A stretch of DNA of 26,513 nt, taken from positions 1-26,513 of the forward strand of contig JANRMF010000063.1 in the NCBI GenBank assembly GCA_033761815.1, given 5' to 3'. Position numbers and translations under genes: made by a program. Each line of letters starts with the position of its first letter. The stretch's first letter is position 1. This DNA is from JANRKH01 sp033761815. GTDB lineage: Bacteria; Pseudomonadota; Alphaproteobacteria; Rickettsiales; Rickettsiaceae. Below are positions 14,838 to 22,357 of this stretch, piece by piece. The notes under the pieces are model-generated. The model did not search any database. It was not told the origin of the DNA and was given only the letters and a program-made list of their open reading frames with translations.

Positions 14838-16367
14838 ATGCCTAAATCCAAAATTCTCATACGTTTAGTATTTTTGTTTCTTATTATTCTTGGAAACGCA
14901 TCTATATCCGCTATGGCCAATAGCCTTGATTCATGCGCCGCTGAACCCGATACAATCAATATAAAAGCTGGATGGATTGAGCTCCGCCCATATCAATATA
15001 AAAACCGGGCAATTTACAAAGATGAATTAACAGGGCTTGATATTGAAATTATTTCAAATATTGCAAAAAAAATTGGCCTTGAAATCAATTTCACAGAAGT
15101 TGAAACCTCTGAGAAATTCAGGGATAGTATAAAAACAGGAGAGCTTGATCTTGCTTGCGGAGCAGCGTTTTCTCGCAAAAGAAATGAATATTCCTTCTTT
15201 ACAGAACCTTACAGAGCGGAAGAATTTTCTCTTTTTATAAATGAGAGCTCAGACTTCAACATGCATTTTGGCAGTATCCAAGAATTTATGGCCCAGGTAA
15301 GATCCTTGAATTTTAAAATAGGCATATCCGAGGGCGCTATATTCGGAGACGATGCGCTAGATGATTTTTTGTATGACATTTCTAATAAGGATATTATAGA
15401 AATCAACCCAAATACTCTCACTAATATCAAAAGGACAATTAATAATAAAATTGATGGGTTTATAGCAGATAGACTCCTTGTGACCTCACTTACGATGGAA
15501 ACTAAACTCGGAGGGGCATTTAAAGAAATTCCTCTCGGAGTGACAACTCCAATTTCTTTCATGCTCAGTAAGCAAACAATGAGACCAGAGATCATAGATA
15601 AAATTAATCGCGAGATAAAAAATATCAAAGAAAATGGAGAATTTGTCAAAATTACAAGTAGCTATTTATTTCCACTACTTCTCTCCCAAACACTAAGCTC
15701 TGATTGGTTTAGTTATATGACCATTTTTGGGGTAGTATTTTTTGCCCTCTCGGGAGTTGCAATAGCGTCTAGAGAGAATATGACCCTATTTACAGCCTTT
15801 TTACTAGCTTTGATTCCCTCTATACCTACGGCTTGTATCAGAGATTATGTAATGAATGAAAAGCTAAATAATATTCATTTCATGACTCTTTATGCAATAA
15901 TAATATTTATCGTTGTAATCTTCGGATACTCTGCCGTAAGGGTGCTTGATATCTTTAATAAAGATGCAAGAAACCATGTTATAATGAGAATATTTTGGAG
16001 CAAGTTTTTTATTCTCACTGATACTCTTGGTAGATCTGCATTTATAATTACCGGGGTAATCTTTGCAATAACAGAGAAATTTGAACCGCTTGAAATCTGG
16101 GGTCCTTTATGCGCTTTTTTTGTTGCTGATGGAGGAATTATTGTCCGTGATCTTTTAGTTAAAAATCAAGATGCAAAATTTCTAAATGGCTCAATTAATC
16201 CAGAGCTTTCTATTTTTTGGGGTTTTGTTTTTAGCATTTTTATCAAAATCAATGCCGAAAATCCTAGCTTACCATTAACATCACTCGGTGTTGTTATCGT
16301 AGTTTTTGGACTAATATTCAGCAGATACTTAATATTAAGATTCAAAATTGAGAATTTAAAGCTATGA
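14838..16367 (+). CDS. fusion of a family 3 solute-binding domain and a UPF0126/TRIC-type membrane domain
   Basis: The 509-residue product has a signal peptide (1 to about 28), then a periplasmic amino-acid-type binding domain (SBP_bac_3, about 38-275): G-L-D-I-E-I-I at 66-72, the G-E-L-D-L-A-C-G segment near 101-108, R-K-R-N-E-Y-S-F-F-T-E-P-Y, and the closing N-G-E-F-V-K-I. From about 290 to the end lie six or seven membrane helices in two repeats resembling UPF0126 (PF03458): F-F-A-L-S-G-V-A-I-A-S-R with R335-D336, and A-D-G-G-I-I-V-R-D-L-L with R437-D438. The usual glycines before the first R-D are missing (S-I-P-T-A-C-I-R-D). A likely role is capture of a small ligand, perhaps an amino acid, and its passage across, or gating of, the attached channel. 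The gene stands alone behind its own promoter. Domain calls are from motif memory; the fusion itself is direct, as one frame covers both without a break. Confidence 0.85.
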   Translation: MPKSKILIRLVFLFLIILGNASISAMANSLDSCAAEPDTINIKAGWIELRPYQYKNRAIYKDELTGLDIEIISNIAKKIGLEINFTEVETSEKFRDSIKTGELDLACGAAFSRKRNEYSFFTEPYRAEEFSLFINESSDFNMHFGSIQEFMAQVRSLNFKIGISEGAIFGDDALDDFLYDISNKDIIEINPNTLTNIKRTINNKIDGFIADRLLVTSLTMETKLGGAFKEIPLGVTTPISFMLSKQTMRPEIIDKINREIKNIKENGEFVKITSSYLFPLLLSQTLSSDWFSYMTIFGVVFFALSGVAIASRENMTLFTAFLLALIPSIPTACIRDYVMNEKLNNIHFMTLYAIIIFIVVIFGYSAVRVLDIFNKDARNHVIMRIFWSKFFILTDTLGRSAFIITGVIFAITEKFEPLEIWGPLCAFFVADGGIIVRDLLVKNQDAKFLNGSINPELSIFWGFVFSIFIKINAENPSLPLTSLGVVIVVFGLIFSRYLILRFKIENLKL

Positions 16368-16420
16368 ACCCCGCTAATTTTGCAGCAAGGTTCATATGTT
16401 TAGCGAGGTATACACGGGGT
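16366..16420. terminator. competing inverted repeats between convergent genes
   Basis: The gap between the fusion gene and htrA contains nested complementary arms: ACCCCG (16368-16373) with CGGGGT (16415-16420), CGCTAA (16372-16377) with TTAGCG (16400-16405), and GAACC (16366-16370) with GGTTC (16389-16393). They overlap and cannot all form at once. Position suggests transcription termination for one or both genes; no clean T-run is seen on either side. Confidence 0.4.
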
Positions 16421-16438
16421 AGAGCTTATAACTTTTTG

Positions 16439-17899
16439 TCATTCCTTTAAAGGGAGCGCAAGATACACAGTCATCTGCCCCCTTTTGATTAGGAAAACTA
16501 TGTTTTTCTTACCCGATTTTACGGTTTTGTTATATTCTGACTTAAAGTCACTTAGATCTTTTATCTGGACTTGATTTACCGCAACAACAATATCCCCTTT
16601 GTTGATTAGAGTTTTCCAGTTATCTTGGGCATTATTCGCAACAACTACCACACCTTCTGTTTTGTCAGAGTCTAGCACTTTTGTATTTGCAAATTTCACT
16701 CCATTAACCGTAAAAGATTTAGAATCATTATCCCCCAGCTCTGCTTCTTTGTCTTTTGCAGATTCAGGATCTTTCGCACTTTCTACTTTGGCATTTAAAA
16801 TTTGCTCTTTATTGTTCCTTAAAATCTTGATCTTAACGCTCTTTTTTACTGGCGTTTCTGCAACTAAAATCTGAAACTTACGGGTAGATTTTATTGGGTG
16901 ACCATCATATTCAGTAATTATATCTTGAGATTTTAAGCCAGATTTAGCACCAGCACTATCTGGATCAACATCAATAACAATCACTCCCTCTATATCCTTA
17001 AGCTCGAGACCTTCTGCTATTTCCGGGGTTAATTCTTGAATTTTAATCCCAAGTCTCCCCCTTTCAATTTTTCCGCTTGTTTTAAGTTGTTTTACAACAT
17101 TTTGAACTGAGTTTGAGGGTATTGCAAATCCTATACCGATATTTGCTCCGGATGGGGTGAGGATCGCTGTGTTGACGCCTATAACTTCACCTTGCAAATT
17201 AAACATAGGCCCTCCAGAGTTTCCCCCATTGATCGAAGCATCTGTTTGAATATAGTCATCTATGAGACCGCCTGAGATAATATCAATATCCCTTGATTTA
17301 GATGAGATGATGCCGCTTGTAACAGTCCCTCCCAGACCAAATGGATTTCCGATAGCAATTACCCAATCCCCCACTCTGGATTTGGAAGAGTCTCCAAGTC
17401 TAACAAAAGGGAGGGGCTCAGTACTATCAATTTTTAGCAGAGCAACATCCGTCCTAGGGTCACTACCCACAAGTTTTGCCTTATATTCTTTATTATTATT
17501 TAGTTTAACGCTGATTTCATCCGCATCAGCTATGACATGGTGATTAGTCACAATCTCTCCGTCCGAGCTTATAAGAAAACCAGACCCGAGAGAGGTTGCT
17601 TTGGGGTTAGATGGCATTTCATCCATGAAGAACTGAAAGCCGAAATGTTCGAATAGTTCGTTAAAAGGATGGCCATTCGGAAAATTCTCTTTGCCAAAAG
17701 GCCTCTTTCCTTGGTTGGATTTTGCATATTTCACGGTATTTATGTTAACTACCGCTGGCATTAACGGCTCAACAATATCAGCAAATCCCTCTTGAGGAGG
17801 GGAGGCGAAGCATATCTTGCTGGAGCAGATTAATAATATTATGAAGACTACTATCTTTCGAAAAAAATTCATATTTTGAGTGTATTGTATTTTTCTCAT
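16439..17899 (-). CDS. htrA: periplasmic serine endoprotease of the HtrA/DegP/DegQ type
   Basis: The 486-residue product has an N-terminal hydrophobic signal (about 15-33), a trypsin-like protease domain and two PDZ domains (about 265-355 and 385-480). The catalytic triad is complete: His121 in T-N-H-H-V, Asp151 in R-T-D-V-A-L-L, and Ser228 in G-G-N-S-G-G-P. It degrades or refolds damaged envelope proteins. ATG 17899 is chosen because an AGGTGA Shine-Dalgarno site, lying inside the last codons of hflC, precedes it by 5 nt; a GTG at 17908 and a later ATG at 17872 are alternatives, the last giving a tidier signal peptide. The start directly abuts the hflC stop codon, so translation is probably coupled. 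The order hflK-hflC-htrA is familiar from Rickettsia and other alphaproteobacteria. Confidence 0.94.
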   Translation of the reverse strand: MRKIQYTQNMNFFRKIVVFIILLICSSKICFASPPQEGFADIVEPLMPAVVNINTVKYAKSNQGKRPFGKENFPNGHPFNELFEHFGFQFFMDEMPSNPKATSLGSGFLISSDGEIVTNHHVIADADEISVKLNNNKEYKAKLVGSDPRTDVALLKIDSTEPLPFVRLGDSSKSRVGDWVIAIGNPFGLGGTVTSGIISSKSRDIDIISGGLIDDYIQTDASINGGNSGGPMFNLQGEVIGVNTAILTPSGANIGIGFAIPSNSVQNVVKQLKTSGKIERGRLGIKIQELTPEIAEGLELKDIEGVIVIDVDPDSAGAKSGLKSQDIITEYDGHPIKSTRKFQILVAETPVKKSVKIKILRNNKEQILNAKVESAKDPESAKDKEAELGDNDSKSFTVNGVKFANTKVLDSDKTEGVVVVANNAQDNWKTLINKGDIVVAVNQVQIKDLSDFKSEYNKTVKSGKKNIVFLIKRGQMTVYLALPLKE

Positions 17900-17900
17900 A

Positions 17901-18761
17901 TTAATCACCTATGTTCATAGATTGAAGGAATTTGCTTTTAGGAGGGAGTATGATCGTCGTATCAGCCTGCCTAAACCCATTCTTATATGTTTGTAAATAT
18001 CTTACGTAAGAGTAAAACTCCGGATCTTTGCCAAAAGCATCGTTAAATATCTTTGCTGCCATACCCTCGCCTTCACCCTTAATGATTTCAGCCTGTCTAT
18101 ACGCATCTGCAATTATAATTTTTGACTCTTTGTCTGCCTTTGATCTTATTCTTGCTGCTTCTTCCTGACCCTCTGCCCTAATTTGCCTTGCTTCTTTTTC
18201 TCTCTCTGTTTGCATTCTGCTGTAAATAGCTGCGCTATTTTCTTTTGGAAGGTCTGCTCTTAAGATCCTGACGTCAACAATTTCTATCCCGAATTGCCTA
18301 GATTCTTCCATCACATTATCGCGTACTTCTTCTATTATTTTTCTTCTTGCTGAAGATAAAAGGGCAGTAAGCTCTCTTCGACCGATTACTTTTCGCATCT
18401 GGGACTCTAGGATTTTATTTATCCTGATGTGAGCACCTGAAATATTGTTTACTGTTTTATAAAAAGTGACAGGGTCGGTTATTTTGAATTTCGCAAATGC
18501 ATCAACTATAACCCTTTTTCCATCAGATGCTGTAAGCTCCTTTGCCTCAGCGTCTACATGCAATATTCTATTATCAAAAAAAGCAACATTTTGAATTAAT
18601 GGGATTTTAAGGCATAGTCCTGGCGACTTAATAATCCTAACTGCTTCTCCAAACTGGAAAATTACCGCAGTTTTTCTTTGGTCTAAAGTAAAAAGCGAGG
18701 ATGCGAGTACAATCAGAAAAGCGAAAATTGTAGCAGTAATTATTGTAGTTGATGTTTTCAT
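17901..18761 (-). CDS. hflC: HflC, subunit of the HflKC complex
   Basis: The 286-residue product has one N-terminal membrane helix (about 5-25) followed by the SPFH/band-7 domain and a long helical, Ala/Glu-rich C-terminal region (R-Q-I-R-A-E-G-Q-E-E-A-A-R-I-R). Typical phrases are D-Q-R-K-T-A-V-I-F-Q-F-G-E and P-G-L-C-L-K-I-P-L-I-Q-N-V. HflC and HflK form a large periplasmic cage around the FtsH protease and modulate its action on membrane proteins. The start lies 6 nt after the hflK stop, with the AGG of its weak ribosome site overlapping that stop codon. The last codons contain the ribosome site of htrA. Confidence 0.94.
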   Translation of the reverse strand: MKTSTTIITATIFAFLIVLASSLFTLDQRKTAVIFQFGEAVRIIKSPGLCLKIPLIQNVAFFDNRILHVDAEAKELTASDGKRVIVDAFAKFKITDPVTFYKTVNNISGAHIRINKILESQMRKVIGRRELTALLSSARRKIIEEVRDNVMEESRQFGIEIVDVRILRADLPKENSAAIYSRMQTEREKEARQIRAEGQEEAARIRSKADKESKIIIADAYRQAEIIKGEGEGMAAKIFNDAFGKDPEFYSYVRYLQTYKNGFRQADTTIILPPKSKFLQSMNIGD

Positions 18762-18767
18762 ATATAC

Positions 18768-19781
18768 CTATTGCTTTTTTTCTAGGGCCATGTGCGGCAA
18801 TACGGAATGACCTATGATTATTTTATTCGCATTCATGAGAACTTCTTCCATAGTGTCTAGATATAGCCTACTTTTTGTAAGATCCTTTTGAACTTGATAT
18901 TGCGCATATATTGATAGAAATCTTTTACTGTCGCCCTCAGCTTTTGAGATTACTTCCTGCTTGTAACCCTCTGCTATTTGCATTAATTTTGCAGCATCCC
19001 CCCTTGCTTTTGGCAGAATATCATTGTTATATGCAATAGCCTGGTTAATTTCTCTCTCTTTATCAGCCCTTGAGGTTTGAACATCTCGATACGCGCTAAT
19101 TACTTCCTCCGGAGGTTCTGCTTTGAGTAGCTGCACCATTTCAACCGTAATTCCAGAATTATAAGAATCTAAGGTTTTTTGCACCAAATGCTCTATTTTA
19201 CTCGCTATCTCTTGCTTTTGATTAGATAGGGCTGATGATATAGGAGTTTCGCCTATAACTTCTCTGATTGCGCTCTCTGCGGAGGTTTTTACAGTCTCTT
19301 CTGGCGAAGATACATTAAAAAGATAAAATTGAAGGTTATCAATATGCCACATAACATCACAGTTTAATTCGATGATATTTTCATCGCCGGTCAGCATTTT
19401 GCTCTCATGTGGGACGAATTTCTGCTTGTCTCCGCCGTATGGATTAGATCTATATCCAATTTCTATCCTTCTGGATTTAGATACTGGCTCAATAATTACC
19501 TCCTCAAATGGGAATGGAAGGCGATAATTTAGACCAGGAGTTGATGTTCTTACATATTTGCCAAATCTAAGGACCGCAGCTTCCTCTCCTTCATTAATCT
19601 TGTAAAATCCAGAAATAATCCACAAAATAAATATTGCAACTACGACGATAACAGTGTTTTTTGGAGAAAATGGTTTAAAATCTGGGAATTTTATATCATC
19701 AAAGCCAAAATTTTTCTTGTTTTTTGAGGATTTGAAAAAGCCGTCATCATTATCTTCTTCGTCCCATGGAGATTTTTGCAT
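18768..19781 (-). CDS. hflK: HflK, subunit of the HflKC complex
   Basis: The 337-residue product starts with the characteristic M-Q-K-S-P-W-D-E-E-D and a cytoplasmic, charged leader, then a membrane helix (about 42-60) and the SPFH/band-7 domain (G-E-E-A-A-V-L-R-F-G-K-Y, P-G-L-N-Y-R-L-P-F-P), with V-Q-T-S-R-A-D-K-E-R-E-I-N-Q-A later. The frame is open 24 codons further upstream to 19853, but P-W-D-E-E near the N-terminus is the family's normal beginning, so ATG 19781 is chosen. HflK partners HflC in regulating FtsH. A mini-lipoprotein gene ends 75 nt upstream on the same strand and may share its transcript. Confidence 0.93.
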   Translation of the reverse strand: MQKSPWDEEDNDDGFFKSSKNKKNFGFDDIKFPDFKPFSPKNTVIVVVAIFILWIISGFYKINEGEEAAVLRFGKYVRTSTPGLNYRLPFPFEEVIIEPVSKSRRIEIGYRSNPYGGDKQKFVPHESKMLTGDENIIELNCDVMWHIDNLQFYLFNVSSPEETVKTSAESAIREVIGETPISSALSNQKQEIASKIEHLVQKTLDSYNSGITVEMVQLLKAEPPEEVISAYRDVQTSRADKEREINQAIAYNNDILPKARGDAAKLMQIAEGYKQEVISKAEGDSKRFLSIYAQYQVQKDLTKSRLYLDTMEEVLMNANKIIIGHSVLPHMALEKKQ

Positions 19782-19856
19782 ATTAACTCTAAAATATAAG
19801 TTATCATTTAATCTGATAATATATTGTCTTGTATAATCAAAAGCAAGTAGCAAGAT

Positions 19857-19961
19857 TTAATTATCAGAATATTTTTCTGTCTTTGTAGGCGGAATTAACT
19901 CTTTTTTGAGTCCGCAAGAAGTAAGTGGTAATGTGATAAGTACAATAAGCAACAGTTTCAT
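19857..19961 (-). CDS. LptM-like mini-lipoprotein (34 residues)
   Basis: A very small frame: M-K-L-L-L-I-V-L-I-T-L-P-L-T-S-C-G-L-K-K, then E-L-I-P-P and a polar tail ending S-D-N. The first 15 residues are a lipoprotein signal peptide with lipobox L-T-S-C, so Cys16 should be lipidated. The mature start C-G-L-K-K-E-L-I-P-P closely follows the LptM (YifL) pattern C-G-x-K-G-P-L-x-x-P. In E. coli LptM binds LptD and favours correct LPS-translocon assembly with native disulfides. Here the gene lies upstream of hflK on the same strand and is divergent from tlpA, 78 bp away. Its small size lowers certainty, but signal peptide, lipobox and motif coincide. The alternative is an unrelated entericidin-like lipoprotein. 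Confidence 0.62.
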   Translation of the reverse strand: MKLLLIVLITLPLTSCGLKKELIPPTKTEKYSDN

Positions 19962-19969
19962 ATTTAGTT

Positions 19970-19998
19970 TTGATTTTTTTGTTAGCCATGTTTATAAT
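19970..19998 (+). promoter_or_regulatory. sigma70 promoter of tlpA-sppA, in a divergent intergenic region
   Basis: TTGATT (19970-19975), a 17-bp spacer and a perfect TATAAT (19993-19998), about 35 nt before the tlpA start region. On the other strand TATAAA (19996-19991) overlaps the same bases with a poor TTGGGC 18 bp further on, so the divergent lptM-hflK unit may use a promoter whose -10 box overlaps this one. Confidence 0.6.
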
Positions 19999-20039
19999 CA
20001 TTAGACCAAGCAAGGCCCAATTTAGTCAGGACATCAAGT

Positions 20040-20840
20040 ATGTTATATAAACACTTAACCAACTATGCAATTATTTTTACTTTATTTTGCTCCTTTGGCG
20101 CAATTGCTCAGGAAAAACTTCCTCAATCTAAGTTTAGGATAAAAAAGCCTGAAATCGTTATGAGACTACCTGATTTACCTTTTTTTGACGAGGCGGATCA
20201 GAAAATATATTTTGAACAATTTGAAGGAAAACCCCTGATTATCTCGTTTTGGGCAACGTGGTGTACGCCTTGTGTTGCAGAAATCCCATCGCTAGACATA
20301 TTAAAAAGGGATTTTAGAAAACAAAATATTACCATAATAGCTATTTCTGAGGACTTTAACGGTAAGGATGCTGTGAGGACTTTTTATAAGGAAAATGGCA
20401 TTAGAAGTCTTGAGGTTTTTGTAGATAAGAAAAATCAACTATTTCAGGCTTTGTCAATTTCCGGACTTCCTACAACATTTTTTGTAGATGCAGATGGCAT
20501 AGTAAAATTCATTATTGAGGGCTCAATTAACTGGAATAGCGAGGATATGAGGCAAAAAATAGTAGAGCATATTGGGCTCGAAGCCTCTCTGCCAAAAAAT
20601 AGCTCAAAGAATATTTCTCTTAATCAGTTAGTTAAGTCGATCAAGGATGAAAAGGAGGGCGCCAGCAAGGATGTATCCGAAGCTCCAGCAAATGAACCAA
20701 AAGATCCTGTAGCTCCTGAGGGTGTGGTGGTTAGCGAGCCTCGACCTGAGGAAAATATTCAGAATAGCAGTATGAGTAATACCCACTCAGAGCCAGCTGA
20801 AGAAAAAAAAGAAAAACGCGTAAAGCAACGAAATAATTAA
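20040..20840 (+). CDS. TlpA-like thiol-disulfide oxidoreductase with a long disordered tail
   Basis: The 266-residue product has an N-terminal signal or anchor (about 8-23, ending A-I-A-Q), then a thioredoxin-fold domain (about 40-180). The active site W-A-T-W-C-T-P-C puts the redox cysteines at 75 and 78, and the cis-proline is Pro144 in S-G-L-P-T-T-F-F-V-D. The family (TlpA/ResA/AlkHP-like) reduces or resolves protein disulfides in the periplasm, for example in cytochrome c or cuproprotein maturation. Beyond about 185 comes a low-complexity tail of some 80 residues rich in Glu, Pro, Ser and Lys, absent from typical TlpA proteins, which end near 190-200 residues. The ATG follows CAGGA by 8 nt. 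It lies 20 nt before sppA, so the two are probably cotranscribed. Confidence 0.88.
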   Translation: MLYKHLTNYAIIFTLFCSFGAIAQEKLPQSKFRIKKPEIVMRLPDLPFFDEADQKIYFEQFEGKPLIISFWATWCTPCVAEIPSLDILKRDFRKQNITIIAISEDFNGKDAVRTFYKENGIRSLEVFVDKKNQLFQALSISGLPTTFFVDADGIVKFIIEGSINWNSEDMRQKIVEHIGLEASLPKNSSKNISLNQLVKSIKDEKEGASKDVSEAPANEPKDPVAPEGVVVSEPRPEENIQNSSMSNTHSEPAEEKKEKRVKQRNN

Positions 20841-20860
20841 TTAAAGGTTACCAAAAATAT

Positions 20861-21781
20861 ATGAATAAAGCAGAAAAAATGTCCCAAGGGACAATTGTAA
20901 TACCTAGTCAAAAAACCAGTTCAATACTAGACATATTAGTGAGCATTTGCTACTTCGACTTTTCTCATTTTTCCAAAAAAAGAGTTGCGATTTTGAGGCT
21001 GAATGGGATCATAGGAAAAGCTTCGGGATTGGGGTCAAAGGGAATGTCGCTAGAGTCTATGAACTCTCAAATAGAAAAAGCATTTAAATATTCAAGACTT
21101 GAGGCAGTCATGCTAATAATTAATTCTCCAGGGGGTTCTCCCGTTCAGTCCGAATTAATAGCCAGCAGAATAATCAGCTTATCTAAAGAAAAAAAAGTCC
21201 CCGTATATAGCTTTGTTGAGGACGTTGCGGCGTCCGGGGGTTACTGGCTTGCCTGTGCTGGGGATAATATCTATGCATCTAAAAGCTCAATTATAGGTAG
21301 TGTGGGGGTTATTAGCGCTGGGTTTGGATTAAACGAAGCTATCGCAAAACTTGGCATAGAGAGAAGGATTTACACTTCCGGAAAGAATAAATCAGTTCTT
21401 GATCCATTTAGCCCTACAAAACAATCTGATATCAAGCTAATACAGAAAATTCAGACGAGCGTGCACAAACATTTTATTGATTATGTTAAATCCAGACGCA
21501 ATGGGAGGCTGACTCAAGATGATGATGTTTTATTTAACGGAGAATTTTGGACAGGAGAAGTTGCAAATGATTTTGGGCTTATCGATGGAATTGACGATGT
21601 ATATAACTTTATTAGGAGAAATTTTGGCCCTAAAACCAAAATAGAATATGTTGTTATAAAAGAATCATGGTTTAAGAAGCAACTCGGTATTTTTGCGAGG
21701 TTCATTACTAGGAATTTTGTCTCGGAGGTAAAAACCTCGCTGAGTCAGGCTGAAATTGAGAGTAAATATAATTTAAATTAG
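20861..21781 (+). CDS. sppA: signal peptide peptidase A, short (36K) type
   Basis: The 306-residue product is a family S49 protease with the Ser-Lys dyad: Ser125 in D-V-A-A-S-G-G-Y-W and Lys177 in S-G-K-N-K-S-V-L-D-P-F. The strand-turn I-I-N-S-P-G-G-S at 86-93 belongs to the ClpP/crotonase-like core. It would digest cleaved signal peptides in the inner membrane. The usual N-terminal membrane helix is short here (about 21-32, S-I-L-D-I-L-V-S-I-C-Y-F), so it may be only membrane-attached. Starts at 20861 or at M7 (20879) are both possible; neither has a well-spaced Shine-Dalgarno site. The length fits the single-domain form (about 300), not the double-length E. coli protein. Confidence 0.9.
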   Translation: MNKAEKMSQGTIVIPSQKTSSILDILVSICYFDFSHFSKKRVAILRLNGIIGKASGLGSKGMSLESMNSQIEKAFKYSRLEAVMLIINSPGGSPVQSELIASRIISLSKEKKVPVYSFVEDVAASGGYWLACAGDNIYASKSSIIGSVGVISAGFGLNEAIAKLGIERRIYTSGKNKSVLDPFSPTKQSDIKLIQKIQTSVHKHFIDYVKSRRNGRLTQDDDVLFNGEFWTGEVANDFGLIDGIDDVYNFIRRNFGPKTKIEYVVIKESWFKKQLGIFARFITRNFVSEVKTSLSQAEIESKYNLN

Positions 21782-21784
21782 GGG

Positions 21785-21806
21785 CCAGAGCTCTTCGGAG
21801 CTTTGG
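21785..21806 (+). terminator. UUCG-capped hairpin directly after sppA
   Basis: CCAGAGCTC-TTCG-GAGCTTTGG forms a 9-bp stem (one G-T pair) capped by C(TTCG)G, an exceptionally stable tetraloop, starting 4 nt past the sppA stop. No T-run follows, so it may protect the 3' end of the mRNA or act with the next hairpin. Confidence 0.5.
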
Positions 21807-21837
21807 ATATAGCTGATTAGTAGGATTAGGCAGGCGT

Positions 21838-21864
21838 GCGTTAAGGGTCTCCTTAATGCGTTTT
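21838..21864 (+). terminator. Rho-independent terminator after sppA
   Basis: GCGTTAAGG-GTCT-CCTTAATGC (21838-21859, one G-T pair) is a 9-bp stem with a 4-nt loop, followed at once by G and TTTT (21861-21864). It lies between convergent sppA and the minus-strand gene ending at 21887, and its T-run favours the sppA direction. Confidence 0.65.
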
Positions 21865-21886
21865 GGCTATAGGTCCAGGCCTAATA

Positions 21887-22309
21887 TTATTTCCTGTTTA
21901 TCTGATCTACTTTCAAGGTAGCTTTTTCGTCATTTACAATTCCGGATCCGGTATTCTTAACTGGTAATTTTCTCCTGTAGCCCTCCTCGATTCTAAGATA
22001 TTCCTGTGCCGAGTTGCTGAGCTTTTTGTATAAATCTTTTTTCTTTTTTTGCAGCTTAGCTACCTCTTTTCTAAATTCTTTGATCTCGTTCCTTGTTTCT
22101 TCTGGAACGCTAGAAAGATATGATTTATAGTCATCTATTATGTCTTGGTAATATGCCTCACTCCCTGGCGTCTTCTCCTTTCTGTATGGGGCTTCTATTT
22201 CATCACTTGCATTATTTTTTTTGTTAGATTTTTTGCCTTTGGCTAGCGCTTCTGCAAAAAAAGAATTGCAAATAACAAATATAATTGATAAAAGGGCTAT
22301 TTTTTTCAT
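21887..22309 (-). CDS. small secreted coiled-coil protein, unknown function
   Basis: The 140-residue product has a signal peptide (about 1-23, ending A-E-A-L-A) followed by a very lysine-rich stretch (K-G-K-K-S-N-K-K). Residues about 50-112 form a charged helix with coiled-coil character (E-F-R-K-E-V-A-K-L-Q-K-K-K-K-D-L-Y-K-K-L). No lipobox cysteine or catalytic motif is seen. It is expected in the periplasm, perhaps touching the envelope or nucleic acid through its basic charge. A weak GAGTGA precedes the ATG. It diverges from prmA with only 48 bp between starts. Confidence 0.78.
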   Translation of the reverse strand: MKKIALLSIIFVICNSFFAEALAKGKKSNKKNNASDEIEAPYRKEKTPGSEAYYQDIIDDYKSYLSSVPEETRNEIKEFRKEVAKLQKKKKDLYKKLSNSAQEYLRIEEGYRRKLPVKNTGSGIVNDEKATLKVDQINRK

Positions 22310-22357
22310 AAATCACTCAAATAAATTGCCAATTAAATTATCGTAAAACCACATCCC

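Noticed and set aside
15209..15649. 146-codon minus-strand frame inside the binding-protein/TRIC fusion gene
   Set aside because: It mirrors a clear binding-domain coding region, and its Ser/Leu/Ile-rich product is typical of antisense translation.
19782..19853. N-terminal extension of hflK by 24 residues
   Set aside because: The family begins with the M-x-x-x-P-W-D-E-type start seen at 19781; the extension has no ribosome site and no family match.
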